A DNA stretch of 64,000 nt. Source: Clostridium folliculivorans (lineage in GTDB: Bacteria; Bacillota; Clostridia; Clostridiales; Clostridiaceae). The position numbers and the translations under genes are program-made. Shown in pieces: positions 45,964 through 54,708 of the stretch. The stretch is from positions 1-64,000 of the forward strand of contig NZ_BQXY01000011.1 in assembly GCF_024341905.1 (NCBI RefSeq), read 5' to 3'. Within the stretch, counting starts at the first letter, position 1. The number at the start of each line of letters is the position of its first letter. The notes under the pieces are model-generated. The model was not told where the DNA came from. It was given only the letters and a program-made list of their open reading frames with translations, and did no database searches.

Positions 45964-47529
45964 ATGGAGAATGTAAATGGCAACAACTTTGATGTGTTTT
46001 CGAGTAATCATGAGCCGTATTGGATTGCATCAGCCAATAAAACTAATTATCCAAAGTTAGAAGATGATATAACTGTAGATGTAGCGATAATAGGAGGAGG
46101 TATTGTTGGAATAACTTCTGCCTTTCTTTTGAAAAAACAAGGATTTAAAGTTGCTATCTTAGAAGCTAACAGTATTGCACATGGTACTACTGGACATACA
46201 ACTGCAAAGATAACTTCTCAGCACGGGTTGATCTACGATAAGATCATTAAGAGTTTTGGAGAAGAAAAAGCAAGGAAATACGCGGAAGCAAATGAATCAG
46301 CAATTCAATTCGTCTATAATTTAACTAAAGAAAAAAATATAGATTGTGATTTTAAGTGGAATCCTTCTTATGTATACACTCAATCTGATGAGTATATAGA
46401 AAAAATCCAAAATGAGGTAAAGGCAGCTTGTAAGTTAGGTATAAAAGCTACATACCTTGATACGGTACCATTACCCTTTAGTATAAAGGCTGCTATAAAA
46501 TTTGATGATCAAGCACAATTTCACCCATTAAAGTATCTACTAGCTTTAGCTGGTGATATACCTGGGGATGGAAGTAACATTTTTGAGAATACAAAAGTAG
46601 TTGATGTTGATGATAATGAAAAATGTGTTGCTAAAACAGATGAAGGTAAAAAGGTTACTGCATGGAAAGTTATAGTAGCATCACATTTTCCTTGCTATGA
46701 TGGCTTAGGTTTATATTTTGCAAGGATGCATGCAGAAAAATCCTATATAATAGGGGTTAAGGCTAGGGATCCATTTCCAAAAGGTATGTTTATAAGTGCG
46801 GAGAAACCAGTAAGATCTCTTCGATCACAGAAATTTGAAGATGGTGAGCTCATATTAGTAGCTGGAGAGCATCATAAAACCGGAAGCGAGACAAAAACTA
46901 ATGTTCATTATGAAAACTTAGGAAAGTTTGCAAAAGAAAATCTTAATTTAGAAAGTATTTTATATAGATGGTCAACACAAGATTGTGTAACCGTAGATAG
47001 TCTTCCATATGTCGGATATATAAATTCAAATACTTCAAATGTTTTGGTAGCCACTGGTTTTGGTAAATGGGGTATGACTAATGGAACTGTTTCGGCCATG
47101 ATTTTGACAGATTTGATTACAAAAGGTGAAAATCAATGGGCTTCAGTGTATAACCCATCAAGGTTTGATATAAGCTCTGTTCCTAATATGATTTCAGATA
47201 ACTTAGATGTAGCTAAAAACTTAATAGTAGGTAAACTTTCGCCAGTACCCCATGATATAGATATTAAGAATGGTGAGGCAGAGGTTATAGAAATAGATGG
47301 TCAAAAGATGGGAGCATATAGAGATGAAAATGGAGTGCTTCATGTAGTTGATACAACATGTACACATATAGGCTGTGAACTTCAATGGAATGAAGCAGAG
47401 AAGACTTGGGATTGTCCTTGCCATGGTTCAAGATTTAATTACGATGGTGGAAATGTTGAAGGGCCTGCGTTTAAAAGATTAAACTACCAGGGATATGCAC
47501 CTAATAAACCTGATCCTAATATATTTTAA
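45964..47529 (+). CDS. FAD-dependent oxidoreductase with C-terminal Rieske [2Fe-2S] domain
   Basis: 521 residues. A DAO-type FAD domain begins VAIIGGGIVGITSAFLL (about 41), with the GTTGHTTAKITSQHG block at about 74. The C-terminal Rieske domain (about 430-510) has CTHIGCELQW and CPCHGSRFNYDG, supplying both Cys-His pairs of the cluster. This fusion is common in Firmicutes; it probably passes electrons from an amine or aldehyde-like substrate to the cluster. The substrate is unknown. The RBS GGGAGGT precedes ATG. Confidence 0.87.
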   Translation: MENVNGNNFDVFSSNHEPYWIASANKTNYPKLEDDITVDVAIIGGGIVGITSAFLLKKQGFKVAILEANSIAHGTTGHTTAKITSQHGLIYDKIIKSFGEEKARKYAEANESAIQFVYNLTKEKNIDCDFKWNPSYVYTQSDEYIEKIQNEVKAACKLGIKATYLDTVPLPFSIKAAIKFDDQAQFHPLKYLLALAGDIPGDGSNIFENTKVVDVDDNEKCVAKTDEGKKVTAWKVIVASHFPCYDGLGLYFARMHAEKSYIIGVKARDPFPKGMFISAEKPVRSLRSQKFEDGELILVAGEHHKTGSETKTNVHYENLGKFAKENLNLESILYRWSTQDCVTVDSLPYVGYINSNTSNVLVATGFGKWGMTNGTVSAMILTDLITKGENQWASVYNPSRFDISSVPNMISDNLDVAKNLIVGKLSPVPHDIDIKNGEAEVIEIDGQKMGAYRDENGVLHVVDTTCTHIGCELQWNEAEKTWDCPCHGSRFNYDGGNVEGPAFKRLNYQGYAPNKPDPNIF

Positions 47530-47566
47530 TAAAGTTTGTAATAAAGTGAAATCATATGGTCTTAGT

Positions 47567-47605
47567 AAAACCTCCTATGCATGGATATAGCATAGGAGGT
47601 TTTTA
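47567..47605. terminator. Bidirectional terminator
   Basis: AAAACCTCCTATGC pairs with GCATAGGAGGTTTT (14 bp) between two convergent genes. Confidence 0.9.
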
Positions 47606-47611
47606 TAGGTA

Positions 47612-48346
47612 TTATAATTCTAACTGATGGCCTCTATATTTTATCTCTTTAACGTCTACAGGTAATGAGGCAACATTTTCTTTAAATTTTGTTGTTGTTT
47701 TATAATCCTCACCAAAATGCATTGGTATAAATATTTTTGGAGAAAGTTCTTTTATGAAATATTCTCCACCAACACAATAATTATGTTCAAGCCTTGGATC
47801 TACAGGAAATAAGGCTATATCTATATTATTTCCTTTTATCTTAGATATTTCAGCTTTGAACATTCTTTCAGCCTCTTTAATAGCGGCTTCTTCATCATCC
47901 CACCAATACCACCAATTTAAATCTCCTGAATGGAATATGTCGGTACCATCTACCTTTACTAAAAATGAGATTCCAAGATCGGTTGAGCCAAAGGCTTTGA
48001 TCTCCACACCTTGTATATTTAATGTTTCATAAGCTGATATTATATTAATGTTCTTACTATTGCTATTAGGTTGTATATCACTGCTTAATATATAACTAAT
48101 GTCTGATCTTATACCTTCCCATTCAAGAATAACTGGGTTGAAATGATCTGCGTGGCTATGAGAAGAAAATACTATTAATTTCTTAGGAACATTTAAATCT
48201 TCTTCGCTTATAGCACCGGTTGTTCTATTTTTTATCTCACTATCAACAGTGTCCTTAAAATAATCGAACACTAGAAGATAATTTTCAGTTTCTACAGAGA
48301 AACCGCTATTATAAAGATAATTAACTTTTATATTAAATTTATTCAT
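47612..48346 (-). CDS. MBL-fold metallohydrolase (UlaG-like)
   Basis: 244 residues. The metal-binding motif is SSHSHADHFNP (HxHxDH, about 57-67). Further ligands appear in FHSGDLNWW and IPMHFGED. The short size and motif set fit the UlaG-like branch of metallo-beta-lactamase-fold hydrolases. The substrate is not known. The RBS AAGGGGGA precedes ATG. Confidence 0.82.
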   Translation of the reverse strand: MNKFNIKVNYLYNSGFSVETENYLLVFDYFKDTVDSEIKNRTTGAISEEDLNVPKKLIVFSSHSHADHFNPVILEWEGIRSDISYILSSDIQPNSNSKNINIISAYETLNIQGVEIKAFGSTDLGISFLVKVDGTDIFHSGDLNWWYWWDDEEAAIKEAERMFKAEISKIKGNNIDIALFPVDPRLEHNYCVGGEYFIKELSPKIFIPMHFGEDYKTTTKFKENVASLPVDVKEIKYRGHQLEL

Positions 48347-48743
48347 TTATATCCCCCTTGTAATGATTCTACCAAAAGTTTATTTACAATTATTACAAAT
48401 TATAGACCTTATTAAGAAATACTTCAATAATCATAATATAGTTTTTTAATTTTTGTATATACAACTATTTTAATGGTTATAAAAGTAGTATTATACTAAA
48501 GTTAAGAATATATGATAGAAATAAAATTTCATACATTGAATAAAAATGTTGAAATGTATAAACATTATTTTTATATTATGATGTTCATTAAATATAGTTT
48601 TTATAATATAATTATAATCAAGAAAATAACTTTATACATGAGAACTATAATTTGTATTATAGAAATCTGACTACTTATATTATGAAAAGTAATAATTAAT
48701 AAGATGCTATTTTATAATACTTTATTTTTAAGGAGGTTCGAAG
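48347..48743. other. Divergent A/T-rich spacer
   Basis: No ORF, tRNA or clear hairpin seen. It must hold promoters for the MBL and VOC genes, but none is strong enough to call. Confidence 0.4.
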
Positions 48744-49112
48744 ATGAATTTTAGATTTGACCATAACAACATAAATGTTTTAAATCTTGAAAAGAGCTTG
48801 GCTTTCTATGAAAAGGCTCTAGGATTAAAGGAAGTCAAAAGAAAAGTTGCTGGAGATGGAAGTTTTATATTAGTTTATTTAGGTGATGGTGTATCAAACC
48901 ATACTTTAGAGCTTACTTGGCTTAAGGATTGGAAGGAACCATATAACCTAGGAGACAATGAGTTTCACCTTGCATTAAAAGTTGATGATTTTGATGCAGC
49001 ACATGATCTTCATGAGGAGATGGGATGTATCTGTTTTGAAAATAAGTCAATGGGAATATACTTTATTAATGACCCGGATGAATATTGGATTGAAATAATT
49101 CCTACAAGATAG
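48744..49112 (+). CDS. VOC family protein (glyoxalase I-like)
   Basis: 122 residues with two beta-alpha-beta-beta-beta units. FDHNNINVLNLEKSLAFYEKALGL supplies the first metal His. Other conserved parts are LELTWLKDW (Glu), EFHLALKVDD (His) and DPDEYWIEII (Glu), the four ligand positions of lactoylglutathione lyase. It may detoxify methylglyoxal, but clostridia often lack glutathione, so another thiol or substrate is possible. Confidence 0.8.
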   Translation: MNFRFDHNNINVLNLEKSLAFYEKALGLKEVKRKVAGDGSFILVYLGDGVSNHTLELTWLKDWKEPYNLGDNEFHLALKVDDFDAAHDLHEEMGCICFENKSMGIYFINDPDEYWIEIIPTR

Positions 49113-49116
49113 TTAT

Positions 49117-49156
49117 AAAACTTCAGGCTTAGTTTAGTAAACCTGAAGTTTTATTA
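49117..49156 (+). terminator. Terminator after the VOC gene
   Basis: AAAACTTCAGGC pairs with ACCTGAAGTTTT, then ATTATT. Confidence 0.8.
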
Positions 49157-49247
49157 TTCTTTAGAAAGTTATAATTAAACTAAAAAACAAAGGAAATACT
49201 TATTATTGTAATTTGATTTTAGATAAAACTTAAAAAGGAGAAGATTG

Positions 49248-49646
49248 ATGTTTGAGCTTACAAAAGAGTATGAAACAGGCGTATATAAGATAGATAAAGA
49301 GCATAGAAGATTATTCGAACTTGCTGATGAGTGTTATAATCTTCTCAAAGAAGATATCTGTGAAGATAAGTATGAAAAGGTGAAAAAGGTTATAAGTGAA
49401 TTAAAAAATTATGCTAAATTTCATTTTAACGAAGAAGAAAAGCTAATGGAGAGTGTAAAACATAAACAAATATTCACTCATAAACTACAACATGACTACT
49501 TTATTGAAAAAATTGATGATATAGATATTGATGCTATAGAATATAAACAAGATCAGTATATAATCGATATACTAACATTTATAGTTGCTTGGATAAGACA
49601 ACATATACTTAGTAAGGATGTTCAATATGTTAGTGATGTAAGATAA
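49248..49646 (+). CDS. Bacteriohemerythrin
   Basis: 132 residues from ATG 49248 (AAAAGGAG 7 bases upstream; TTG 49245 in the same frame is too close). A single four-helix hemerythrin domain with all expected di-iron ligands: His19 (DKEHRRLF), His59 and Glu63 (HFNEE), His78 and His82 (HKLQH), and a C-terminal His-x4-Asp (HILSKD). It binds oxygen reversibly and may store, sense or scavenge O2 in this probable anaerobe. Confidence 0.9.
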   Translation: MFELTKEYETGVYKIDKEHRRLFELADECYNLLKEDICEDKYEKVKKVISELKNYAKFHFNEEEKLMESVKHKQIFTHKLQHDYFIEKIDDIDIDAIEYKQDQYIIDILTFIVAWIRQHILSKDVQYVSDVR

Positions 49647-49701
49647 TATAGTATTTACTTTATTTAATTTGATAGATTATATTATTTTTAGAGGTGATAA
49701 T

Positions 49702-50076
49702 ATGCAAAAGATATTATACGTAGGAATAGGTGGTTTTATAGGGGCTTCCTTGAGATATATTATATCAATTCATTCGCCAAAGCTTTTTGGCACTACTTTA
49801 CCTTATGGGACACTTATTGTAAATGTGGTCGGAGGAATACTTATAGGATTTATAACTCAATTAAGTATTAGTACACAAATGATTTCCCCAAATCTAAAGT
49901 TGTTCTTAACTACTGGTATAATGGGTGGGTTAACTACATTCTCTACCTTTAGTTATGAAACGATTAATTTGTTTTCCGAAGGTTCATATTTATTGGGAAT
50001 GCTTAATATATGCTTAAATCTCTTCTTAAGTCTTATTGGAGTGATACTGGGAAAAGGAATAGCACAAAATATATAA
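49702..50076 (+). CDS. crcB: Fluoride ion channel CrcB/FluC
   Basis: 124 residues from ATG 49702 (RBS GAGGTG 5 bases upstream); the frame also opens at TTG 49669 without an RBS. Four membrane segments with GGFIGASLRYIIS, NVVGGILIGF and GGLTTFSTFSYE, the conserved fluoride-path residues. Only one copy is present, so it would form a homodimer. No fluoride riboswitch is seen upstream. Confidence 0.9.
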   Translation: MQKILYVGIGGFIGASLRYIISIHSPKLFGTTLPYGTLIVNVVGGILIGFITQLSISTQMISPNLKLFLTTGIMGGLTTFSTFSYETINLFSEGSYLLGMLNICLNLFLSLIGVILGKGIAQNI

Positions 50077-50121
50077 GAGTTTTTATGTTATAAATATATT
50101 TTTTATAAGTATTTTAGTTTA

Positions 50122-50150
50122 TTAGCCCAGATTATTAATCTGGGCTAATA
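50122..50150. terminator. Bidirectional terminator between crcB and the DUF1292 gene
   Basis: TTAGCCCAGATT pairs with AATCTGGGCTAA around a 3-base loop, between convergent genes. Confidence 0.85.
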
Positions 50151-50155
50151 AGTTA

Positions 50156-50389
50156 TTATAGGTGAGCAGTTTGCTTTACTTGATTAATTATATCTTGGCT
50201 TTCTACTTCTTCTAGTGATTCATTCCAGTGTTTATCAAACTTTATCTTATATATTTCTACACTACTTTCGTCATCAACAGGACACATAAGTACATATTCA
50301 GCTGAATTAACTAAAACTTGATCTAAAATCTTATATTCAATTTTATTTCCGTTTTCATCTCTAAAACTCATGATTTTGTGTTGAGCCAT
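50156..50389 (-). CDS. DUF1292 family protein
   Basis: 77 residues, similar to YrzB-type DUF1292 proteins: it begins with a short stretch ending in FRDENGNKIEYKILD and has AEYVLMCPVDDESSVEIYKI. These are small cytoplasmic proteins of unknown role. The RBS GGAGAA precedes ATG. Confidence 0.7.
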   Translation of the reverse strand: MAQHKIMSFRDENGNKIEYKILDQVLVNSAEYVLMCPVDDESSVEIYKIKFDKHWNESLEEVESQDIINQVKQTAHL

Positions 50390-50570
50390 AATAATTTTCT
50401 CCTTTCTATTTGATTTACGCTTTTATTATTTACATAAATATAAATTATATGAGAGGTAAATAATAAAATAAGATAGTTATAAATGATTTTTATGACTTAA
50501 ATCTTAATATTTAGGGAATCCTTATACTGAAACTTTTAATAATTTGGTCAATAAATTTGAAAGGAGTTGA

Positions 50571-50750
50571 AAGACCGTTGATTTAGAATAGTTTTAAATA
50601 TAACTATTTCTTATGTAGGGTGGATGCATCCGAAATTACGCCTATGGAGTGTTAGACCAGACGAAAGTATATATTTTATAGATATACAAGTCGTGCACAG
50701 TGAAGTAGGAAGTAAACATAAACTTTTATATAGTTTTTAGTTTACATAAC
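50571..50750 (+). ncRNA. Candidate structured non-coding RNA
   Basis: A 180-base region without ORFs is less A/T-rich than its surroundings and has several nested pairings: AATAGTT/AACTATT (50587-50608), TAGG-GT/AC-GCCTA (50616-50644) enclosing GGATGCATCC, ACGA/TCGT around GTATAT/ATATAC (50661-50694), and a final hairpin GTAAAC/GTTTAC with inner AAACT/AGTTT (50712-50745). Size and context resemble large clostridial RNAs such as the raiA motif, but I cannot confirm a family. It precedes a small membrane protein gene that lacks an RBS. Confidence 0.45.
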
Positions 50751-50757
50751 GGTATAT

Positions 50758-51042
50758 ATGAATAGGAGTGTAGGAGTAAACCTTAATAAAGAATTTAGAC
50801 ATCTTATGAAGTATAAAAGATCACCTTTTCCAAAGGAAGATTTAGAATCAGCTTATATGGAATATGATCATTGTGAACAAAAAGAATATGATCATCACCA
50901 TAATAATGATAAACAACATGAAATGTTTGAAGATTGGGGAATGAAGGAATGTATATATGCTAGTGTTGGATTAGTAGTCTCAGTAGCTTCTTTAGCTTAT
51001 GTACTAACAAGGCCTCATGGAAAGAAATTTAGCATGTTTTAA
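50758..51042 (+). CDS. Hypothetical small protein with C-terminal membrane segment
   Basis: 94 residues. A charged N-terminal part is followed by a His/Asp-rich stretch (EYDHHHNNDKQHE, about 43-55) and one hydrophobic helix (YASVGLVVSVASLAYVL, about 68-84). The family is not recognised. ATG 50758 has no clear RBS; a GGAG occurs only inside the gene. It starts 13 bases after a candidate structured RNA. ATG 50806 is an alternative start, also without an RBS. The His-rich stretch could bind metal. Confidence 0.45.
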   Translation: MNRSVGVNLNKEFRHLMKYKRSPFPKEDLESAYMEYDHCEQKEYDHHHNNDKQHEMFEDWGMKECIYASVGLVVSVASLAYVLTRPHGKKFSMF

Positions 51043-51366
51043 TAAATAGTTGTAAGTTAAGCTCAATAGGGTTTTTTCACTATAATGGTAAGTTATGTAA
51101 GCTAATAGTTTTTATAATACTTAGCTTTATAATTACAATTAGTGATAAACCCTATAACTTTATATATTAGTTTTGATGGATATGGGCTTAGATTTTAATT
51201 ACTAAGTTGTACATGCTATGTGAAAAAGCAATAACTATTAAGCGGATTAATAATATTAAGTTTTGTAGCGGAACCTTATAGTTGGAGTGGTTAATTTTTA
51301 GATATGTATATAAGCGTGATTGTATTCACAAGATATATAATAAAAATATAATTTAGAGGTGATTTA
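51043..51366. other. A/T-rich spacer before the CARF nuclease gene
   Basis: No gene, CRISPR repeat or clear terminator seen. The spacer shows no repeated unit that could be an array. Confidence 0.4.
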
Positions 51367-52515
51367 GTGGAATTTAATACTTTAGTAAACTTATTAGACA
51401 CTCATAACGAGGCTAATATAATAGCTACTGAGAGATTTAAACCTAAAGAAGTTATATTTATATATAAACAAGTTAAAGATCAGCAGCTTCAATTAGAGAG
51501 TTTGAAAAAATATTATAATAGTAAGTTTTCTAATAGTACATTTATTAGTGAACCTATAGAAAAATTTGATGTTGAAAGCATTAAATCAGTACTTGATAAA
51601 TATAAAGATAAAAGTTTATTAATAAATGTAACAAAAGGAGAAAGAATCTACTCACTAGCCTTACTCTATCTTTCACAAAAGTATAATATAAGATGTATTT
51701 ATCTAGATGTTGAAAATAAAAAACTCATAAGCTTTAGTAATGAAGGTATTGATATAACTGATGAGAGCTTTTATGATCTAAATATACAAGAGATTATTGA
51801 AAGCTCAGGAGGATCTATAATAGTAGATTCTAATGAGAGTAATAGCAAAGCAATAATTGATCAGATAATAGACTTAATATCAAATAATTTAGATAGATGG
51901 GAGCGTTTAAAATATAGATTATATGATCCTAAGGTGTTTATTCATAATCAATTGGATCCTATGACAATAAAACTTGATATGAAGTATCTTACTAGAGAAG
52001 AAATGCATATATATAATTCTATGCTTAGTTTACTTAAAAAAAACAATCAAATACAGTATACTTCAGAAAAGCAGGATTATATTACAATAAAGTTTCTAAA
52101 TAATCAAATAAAAAGTTTTATATTCAAAAGTGGGTCTTGGTTAGAAGCTTATACGAAGAGAGTAGTAGATAATATAAGACAAGTAGATGATGTTAAGAGC
52201 GGGTTGTTATTTTTGTGGGACAGTGAAAAGAACAGAGTGAAAAATGAATTGGATGTAGTTGCAATAAAAAATTCAACTTTAATATGCATATCTTGTAAAG
52301 ATACAGGAAAATATGATGAGATTGCCCTTAATGAACTCAATGTATATGCGCAACAATTAGGTGGGGAGAATGTAGTCAAGATTTTGGTAGCGACAAAAGC
52401 TCCTTTAAAACATCCTGTACAAGAGAGGGCTAAAGAAATGAATATTGAGTTAGTTATATATGATGGAAATAAGAAAGTATTTGAAGACAAATTAAGAAAG
52501 ATAATACTAAGATAG
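51367..52515 (+). CDS. CARF-domain DUF1887 (Card1/Can2-like) nuclease, not near CRISPR genes
   Basis: 382 residues in three parts. Residues 1-150 form a CARF Rossmann domain. Its ligand loop reads INVTKGERIYSLALL (86-100), where the family usually has N-[IL]-T-GGTK. A linker with a winged-helix-like section spans about 170-250. Residues 250-382 form a PD-(D/E)xK nuclease: GSWLE (Glu260), NELDVV (Asp296), ISCKD (Lys311). The acidic partner of the lysine appears to be Ser309. Card1 is a cyclic tetra-adenylate-activated DNase/RNase of type III CRISPR systems. The start is GTG 51367 after GAGGTG. No Cas gene or array is in the window. Confidence 0.8.
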   Translation: MEFNTLVNLLDTHNEANIIATERFKPKEVIFIYKQVKDQQLQLESLKKYYNSKFSNSTFISEPIEKFDVESIKSVLDKYKDKSLLINVTKGERIYSLALLYLSQKYNIRCIYLDVENKKLISFSNEGIDITDESFYDLNIQEIIESSGGSIIVDSNESNSKAIIDQIIDLISNNLDRWERLKYRLYDPKVFIHNQLDPMTIKLDMKYLTREEMHIYNSMLSLLKKNNQIQYTSEKQDYITIKFLNNQIKSFIFKSGSWLEAYTKRVVDNIRQVDDVKSGLLFLWDSEKNRVKNELDVVAIKNSTLICISCKDTGKYDEIALNELNVYAQQLGGENVVKILVATKAPLKHPVQERAKEMNIELVIYDGNKKVFEDKLRKIILR

Positions 52516-52527
52516 CTGCTATATGAT

Positions 52528-52562
52528 AAAAGCCTCTTCTGATAATTAAGAAGAGGCTTTAA
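52528..52562. terminator. Bidirectional terminator after the CARF nuclease gene
   Basis: AAAGCCTCTTCT pairs with AGAAGAGGCTTT, followed by Ts, between convergent genes. Confidence 0.9.
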
Positions 52563-52604
52563 TATATTAACTTAAAGTATACTAATTTATTAATAATATA
52601 TTAT

Positions 52605-53492
52605 TTAAAGCTTTACTCCGATAGTTTCTCCCATTGTTATTTTTGTTTCGTAGCCAAGAGATGTCTGGTGTACTATATCCTGATGTACTTTAGCCACACC
52701 TTTTTTCAAAAATAATATAGTAGTAGATCCACCAAACTTAAAGTAACCTTTTTCAGCGCCTTTTTCAACTTTTTTATTAGGTGTATAACTTTGAATTATA
52801 GTCCCAACACAAGTAGCGCCAACTTCAATGTGAAGTATGTCACCAAAATTTTCGGATTTAAATAATGACCATTCTCTTTTGTTTTGGCAGAAAAGCTTTG
52901 GTACTTTCTCTAAAGCTATTGGATTTACAGAGTAGTACTTTCCATCTATCTTTTTAGTCTCACTACATGTTCCGTAGTCAATAAAGTGAAATCTATGATA
53001 ATCTGTAGGACATAAACGAAGCAGTATACATGTTCCGCCTTCATATTCATTTGCTACTTTATCATCACTTATCAGTTCTTTTAACGAGTAAGTAAGTCCT
53101 TTAACCTGAACTATGTTATTTAAATCTATATTTTCAAAAACAGAAAGTCTTCCATCTCCAGGGGAAACTAAAGCGTTCTTATCCATGTCTATAGGACGTG
53201 CTTCGTCTGTTAGCTTTCTATAGAAAAAGTCGTTGAAACTTGTAAATTCAGCTTGCTTTTTTATTGATAAGTTAGTATCAATATTGAATTCTTCTATAAA
53301 TTCATTTACTTTACCTTTACTCAGTGGAGAATCACAATAGTAACCATATACCTTTGAAAAAAGCTTTCTTTTAATAAATAATTCAGTTATACTCTTTCCA
53401 ATAGGTGATTCGTAACACCATTTTAAATAATTTAATCCAGCAACTTGCTCTTCTTCATAGGTTTTTGTTTTCCTATTATATATTTTAATCAT
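52605..53492 (-). CDS. psd: Phosphatidylserine decarboxylase
   Basis: 295 residues from the ATG at 53492; an upstream GTG (53504) overlaps the RBS GGTGAGG. The conserved blocks are [34 protein letters not shown] (catalytic His) and the self-cleavage site [13 protein letters not shown], where the serine becomes the pyruvoyl group. It makes phosphatidylethanolamine from phosphatidylserine at the membrane. pssA is not in the window. It is divergent from the tetR gene. Confidence 0.93.
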   Translation of the reverse strand: MIKIYNRKTKTYEEEQVAGLNYLKWCYESPIGKSITELFIKRKLFSKVYGYYCDSPLSKGKVNEFIEEFNIDTNLSIKKQAEFTSFNDFFYRKLTDEARPIDMDKNALVSPGDGRLSVFENIDLNNIVQVKGLTYSLKELISDDKVANEYEGGTCILLRLCPTDYHRFHFIDYGTCSETKKIDGKYYSVNPIALEKVPKLFCQNKREWSLFKSENFGDILHIEVGATCVGTIIQSYTPNKKVEKGAEKGYFKFGGSTTILFLKKGVAKVHQDIVHQTSLGYETKITMGETIGVKL

Positions 53493-53823
53493 TATGTACC
53501 TCACCTTTTTTATATATAATTTTATATTGAGATTTCGTACTCTTAGTTTTAAATATTAATTTGAAGAATTAGAATTATATGAAATATAAGCTTTATTAAA
53601 GATAATAAAGCTAGTTTATTTTCATCTAATTGTATCACATCTAGTTTCTCGGTCAACAATATGAAGTATAATATTTCAAATAAATATTGTTAATCATAGC
53701 TAAGTATTGTATATTTAACTTAAATAAGCTTAAGATATCTTGAATCAATATTCAAATATTATTAGTTTACCTAATTTATATATTTTTATTGGCTGGTCAA
53801 TAAAAATTACGGAGTGATTTAAC
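53493..53823. promoter_or_regulatory. Divergent psd/tetR control region
   Basis: 331 bases, non-coding, A/T-rich. The only clear element is the TTGGCTGGTCAA repeat at 53789-53800. Promoter boxes are not strong enough to call. Confidence 0.4.
53789..53800. promoter_or_regulatory. Probable TetR operator upstream of tetR
   Basis: TTGGCTGGTCAA is an imperfect palindrome 23 bases before the tetR start. Read on the other strand, TTGACCAGCCAA shares TGACCAG[TC]CA with the site before yhgE at 54665. Confidence 0.6.
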
Positions 53824-54396
53824 ATGAATAAAACCAAAAGAGCAATCTTTGAAGCTGCAATAAGTATCTTTTCAAAGGCTGGTTATAATGGTGCTACAAT
53901 GGATGAGATAGCATTAGAAGCTGGGGTAGCTAAAGGTACCTTATATTATCATTTTAAAAGTAAGGAAGAAATATTCAATTTTATAATAACAGAAGGCATC
54001 AATCTTATGCATGATGAAATAAATCAAGTAAATAATATATCTGGTGATGCATTAGTTAAATTGAAAGAAGTTTGCAAAATACAGCTTTCTTTTTTGTATA
54101 GAAATAAAGAGTTTTTTAAAGTTATAATGAGCCAATTGTGGGGGCAAGAACTTAGACAATTAGAGCTTAGAAATCAGATCCAGCAATATATATATGGTTT
54201 AGAAACCTATATAAAAGAGGCAGTAGATACTGGTTTAATAAGAAAAGGTGATGTCTCTTTTATGGCCTATGCATTTTTTGGAAGCTTAATATCTGCGGCG
54301 GTATATGAAATAATAAATATAGATAAAATTAATTTAGAAAATATTATTGATAATCTAATAGATTACAATTTTAGGGGATTACAAACAAGTAAATAA
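53824..54396 (+). CDS. TetR/AcrR family transcriptional regulator
   Basis: 190 residues. The N-terminal HTH is typical: AIFEAAISIFSKAGYNGATMDEIALEAGVAKGTLYYHFKSKEEIF (about 8-52). The C-terminal ligand-binding half is all helical. It precedes yhgE on the same strand by 312 bases and shares a palindromic sequence with its upstream region, so it most likely represses itself and yhgE. The RBS CGGAGTG precedes ATG. Confidence 0.88.
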   Translation: MNKTKRAIFEAAISIFSKAGYNGATMDEIALEAGVAKGTLYYHFKSKEEIFNFIITEGINLMHDEINQVNNISGDALVKLKEVCKIQLSFLYRNKEFFKVIMSQLWGQELRQLELRNQIQQYIYGLETYIKEAVDTGLIRKGDVSFMAYAFFGSLISAAVYEIINIDKINLENIIDNLIDYNFRGLQTSK

Positions 54397-54427
54397 AGAT
54401 ATAATCTGCTTATATGTGGATAGAAAC

Positions 54428-54462
54428 AGGGAGTAATAAATCGTTACTCTCTATTTTTTTTC
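54428..54462 (+). terminator. Terminator of tetR
   Basis: AGGGAGTAA pairs with TTACTCTCT, then T8. It separates tetR from yhgE, so yhgE needs its own promoter. Confidence 0.75.
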
Positions 54463-54664
54463 TTTAAAAATTAGTTGTTGAATAATAAATTAGACGCTTG
54501 ATATATAGAAATAGAGAAGGCTGGCAAATATAAGTATGTAAAAGGTGGAATAAAATTAAGGATAATAGAGATAAGTTGATATATTTGCCATAATCAGTTG
54601 ATTTTATTACATAAAATGCCATAAATCGCTTTTGCAAAAGATAATCAAAAATAGTATAAATAGA

Positions 54665-54678
54665 ACTGACCAGTCAGT
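54665..54678. promoter_or_regulatory. Probable TetR operator upstream of yhgE
   Basis: ACTGACCAGTCAGT: 6-bp arms ACTGAC/GTCAGT around CA, 30 bases before the yhgE start. It matches the tetR-proximal site over TGACCAG[TC]CA. Confidence 0.6.
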
Positions 54679-54708
54679 ACAAAAACTTATGAAAAGCGGG
54701 GTGGATGT

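Noticed and set aside
49647-49701. Fluoride riboswitch before crcB
   Set aside because: The space is too short and lacks the conserved core; the gene directly follows the hemerythrin gene.
51043-52600. CRISPR array or cas genes beside the CARF nuclease
   Set aside because: No repeated spacer-repeat pattern and no Cas motifs were found on either side.
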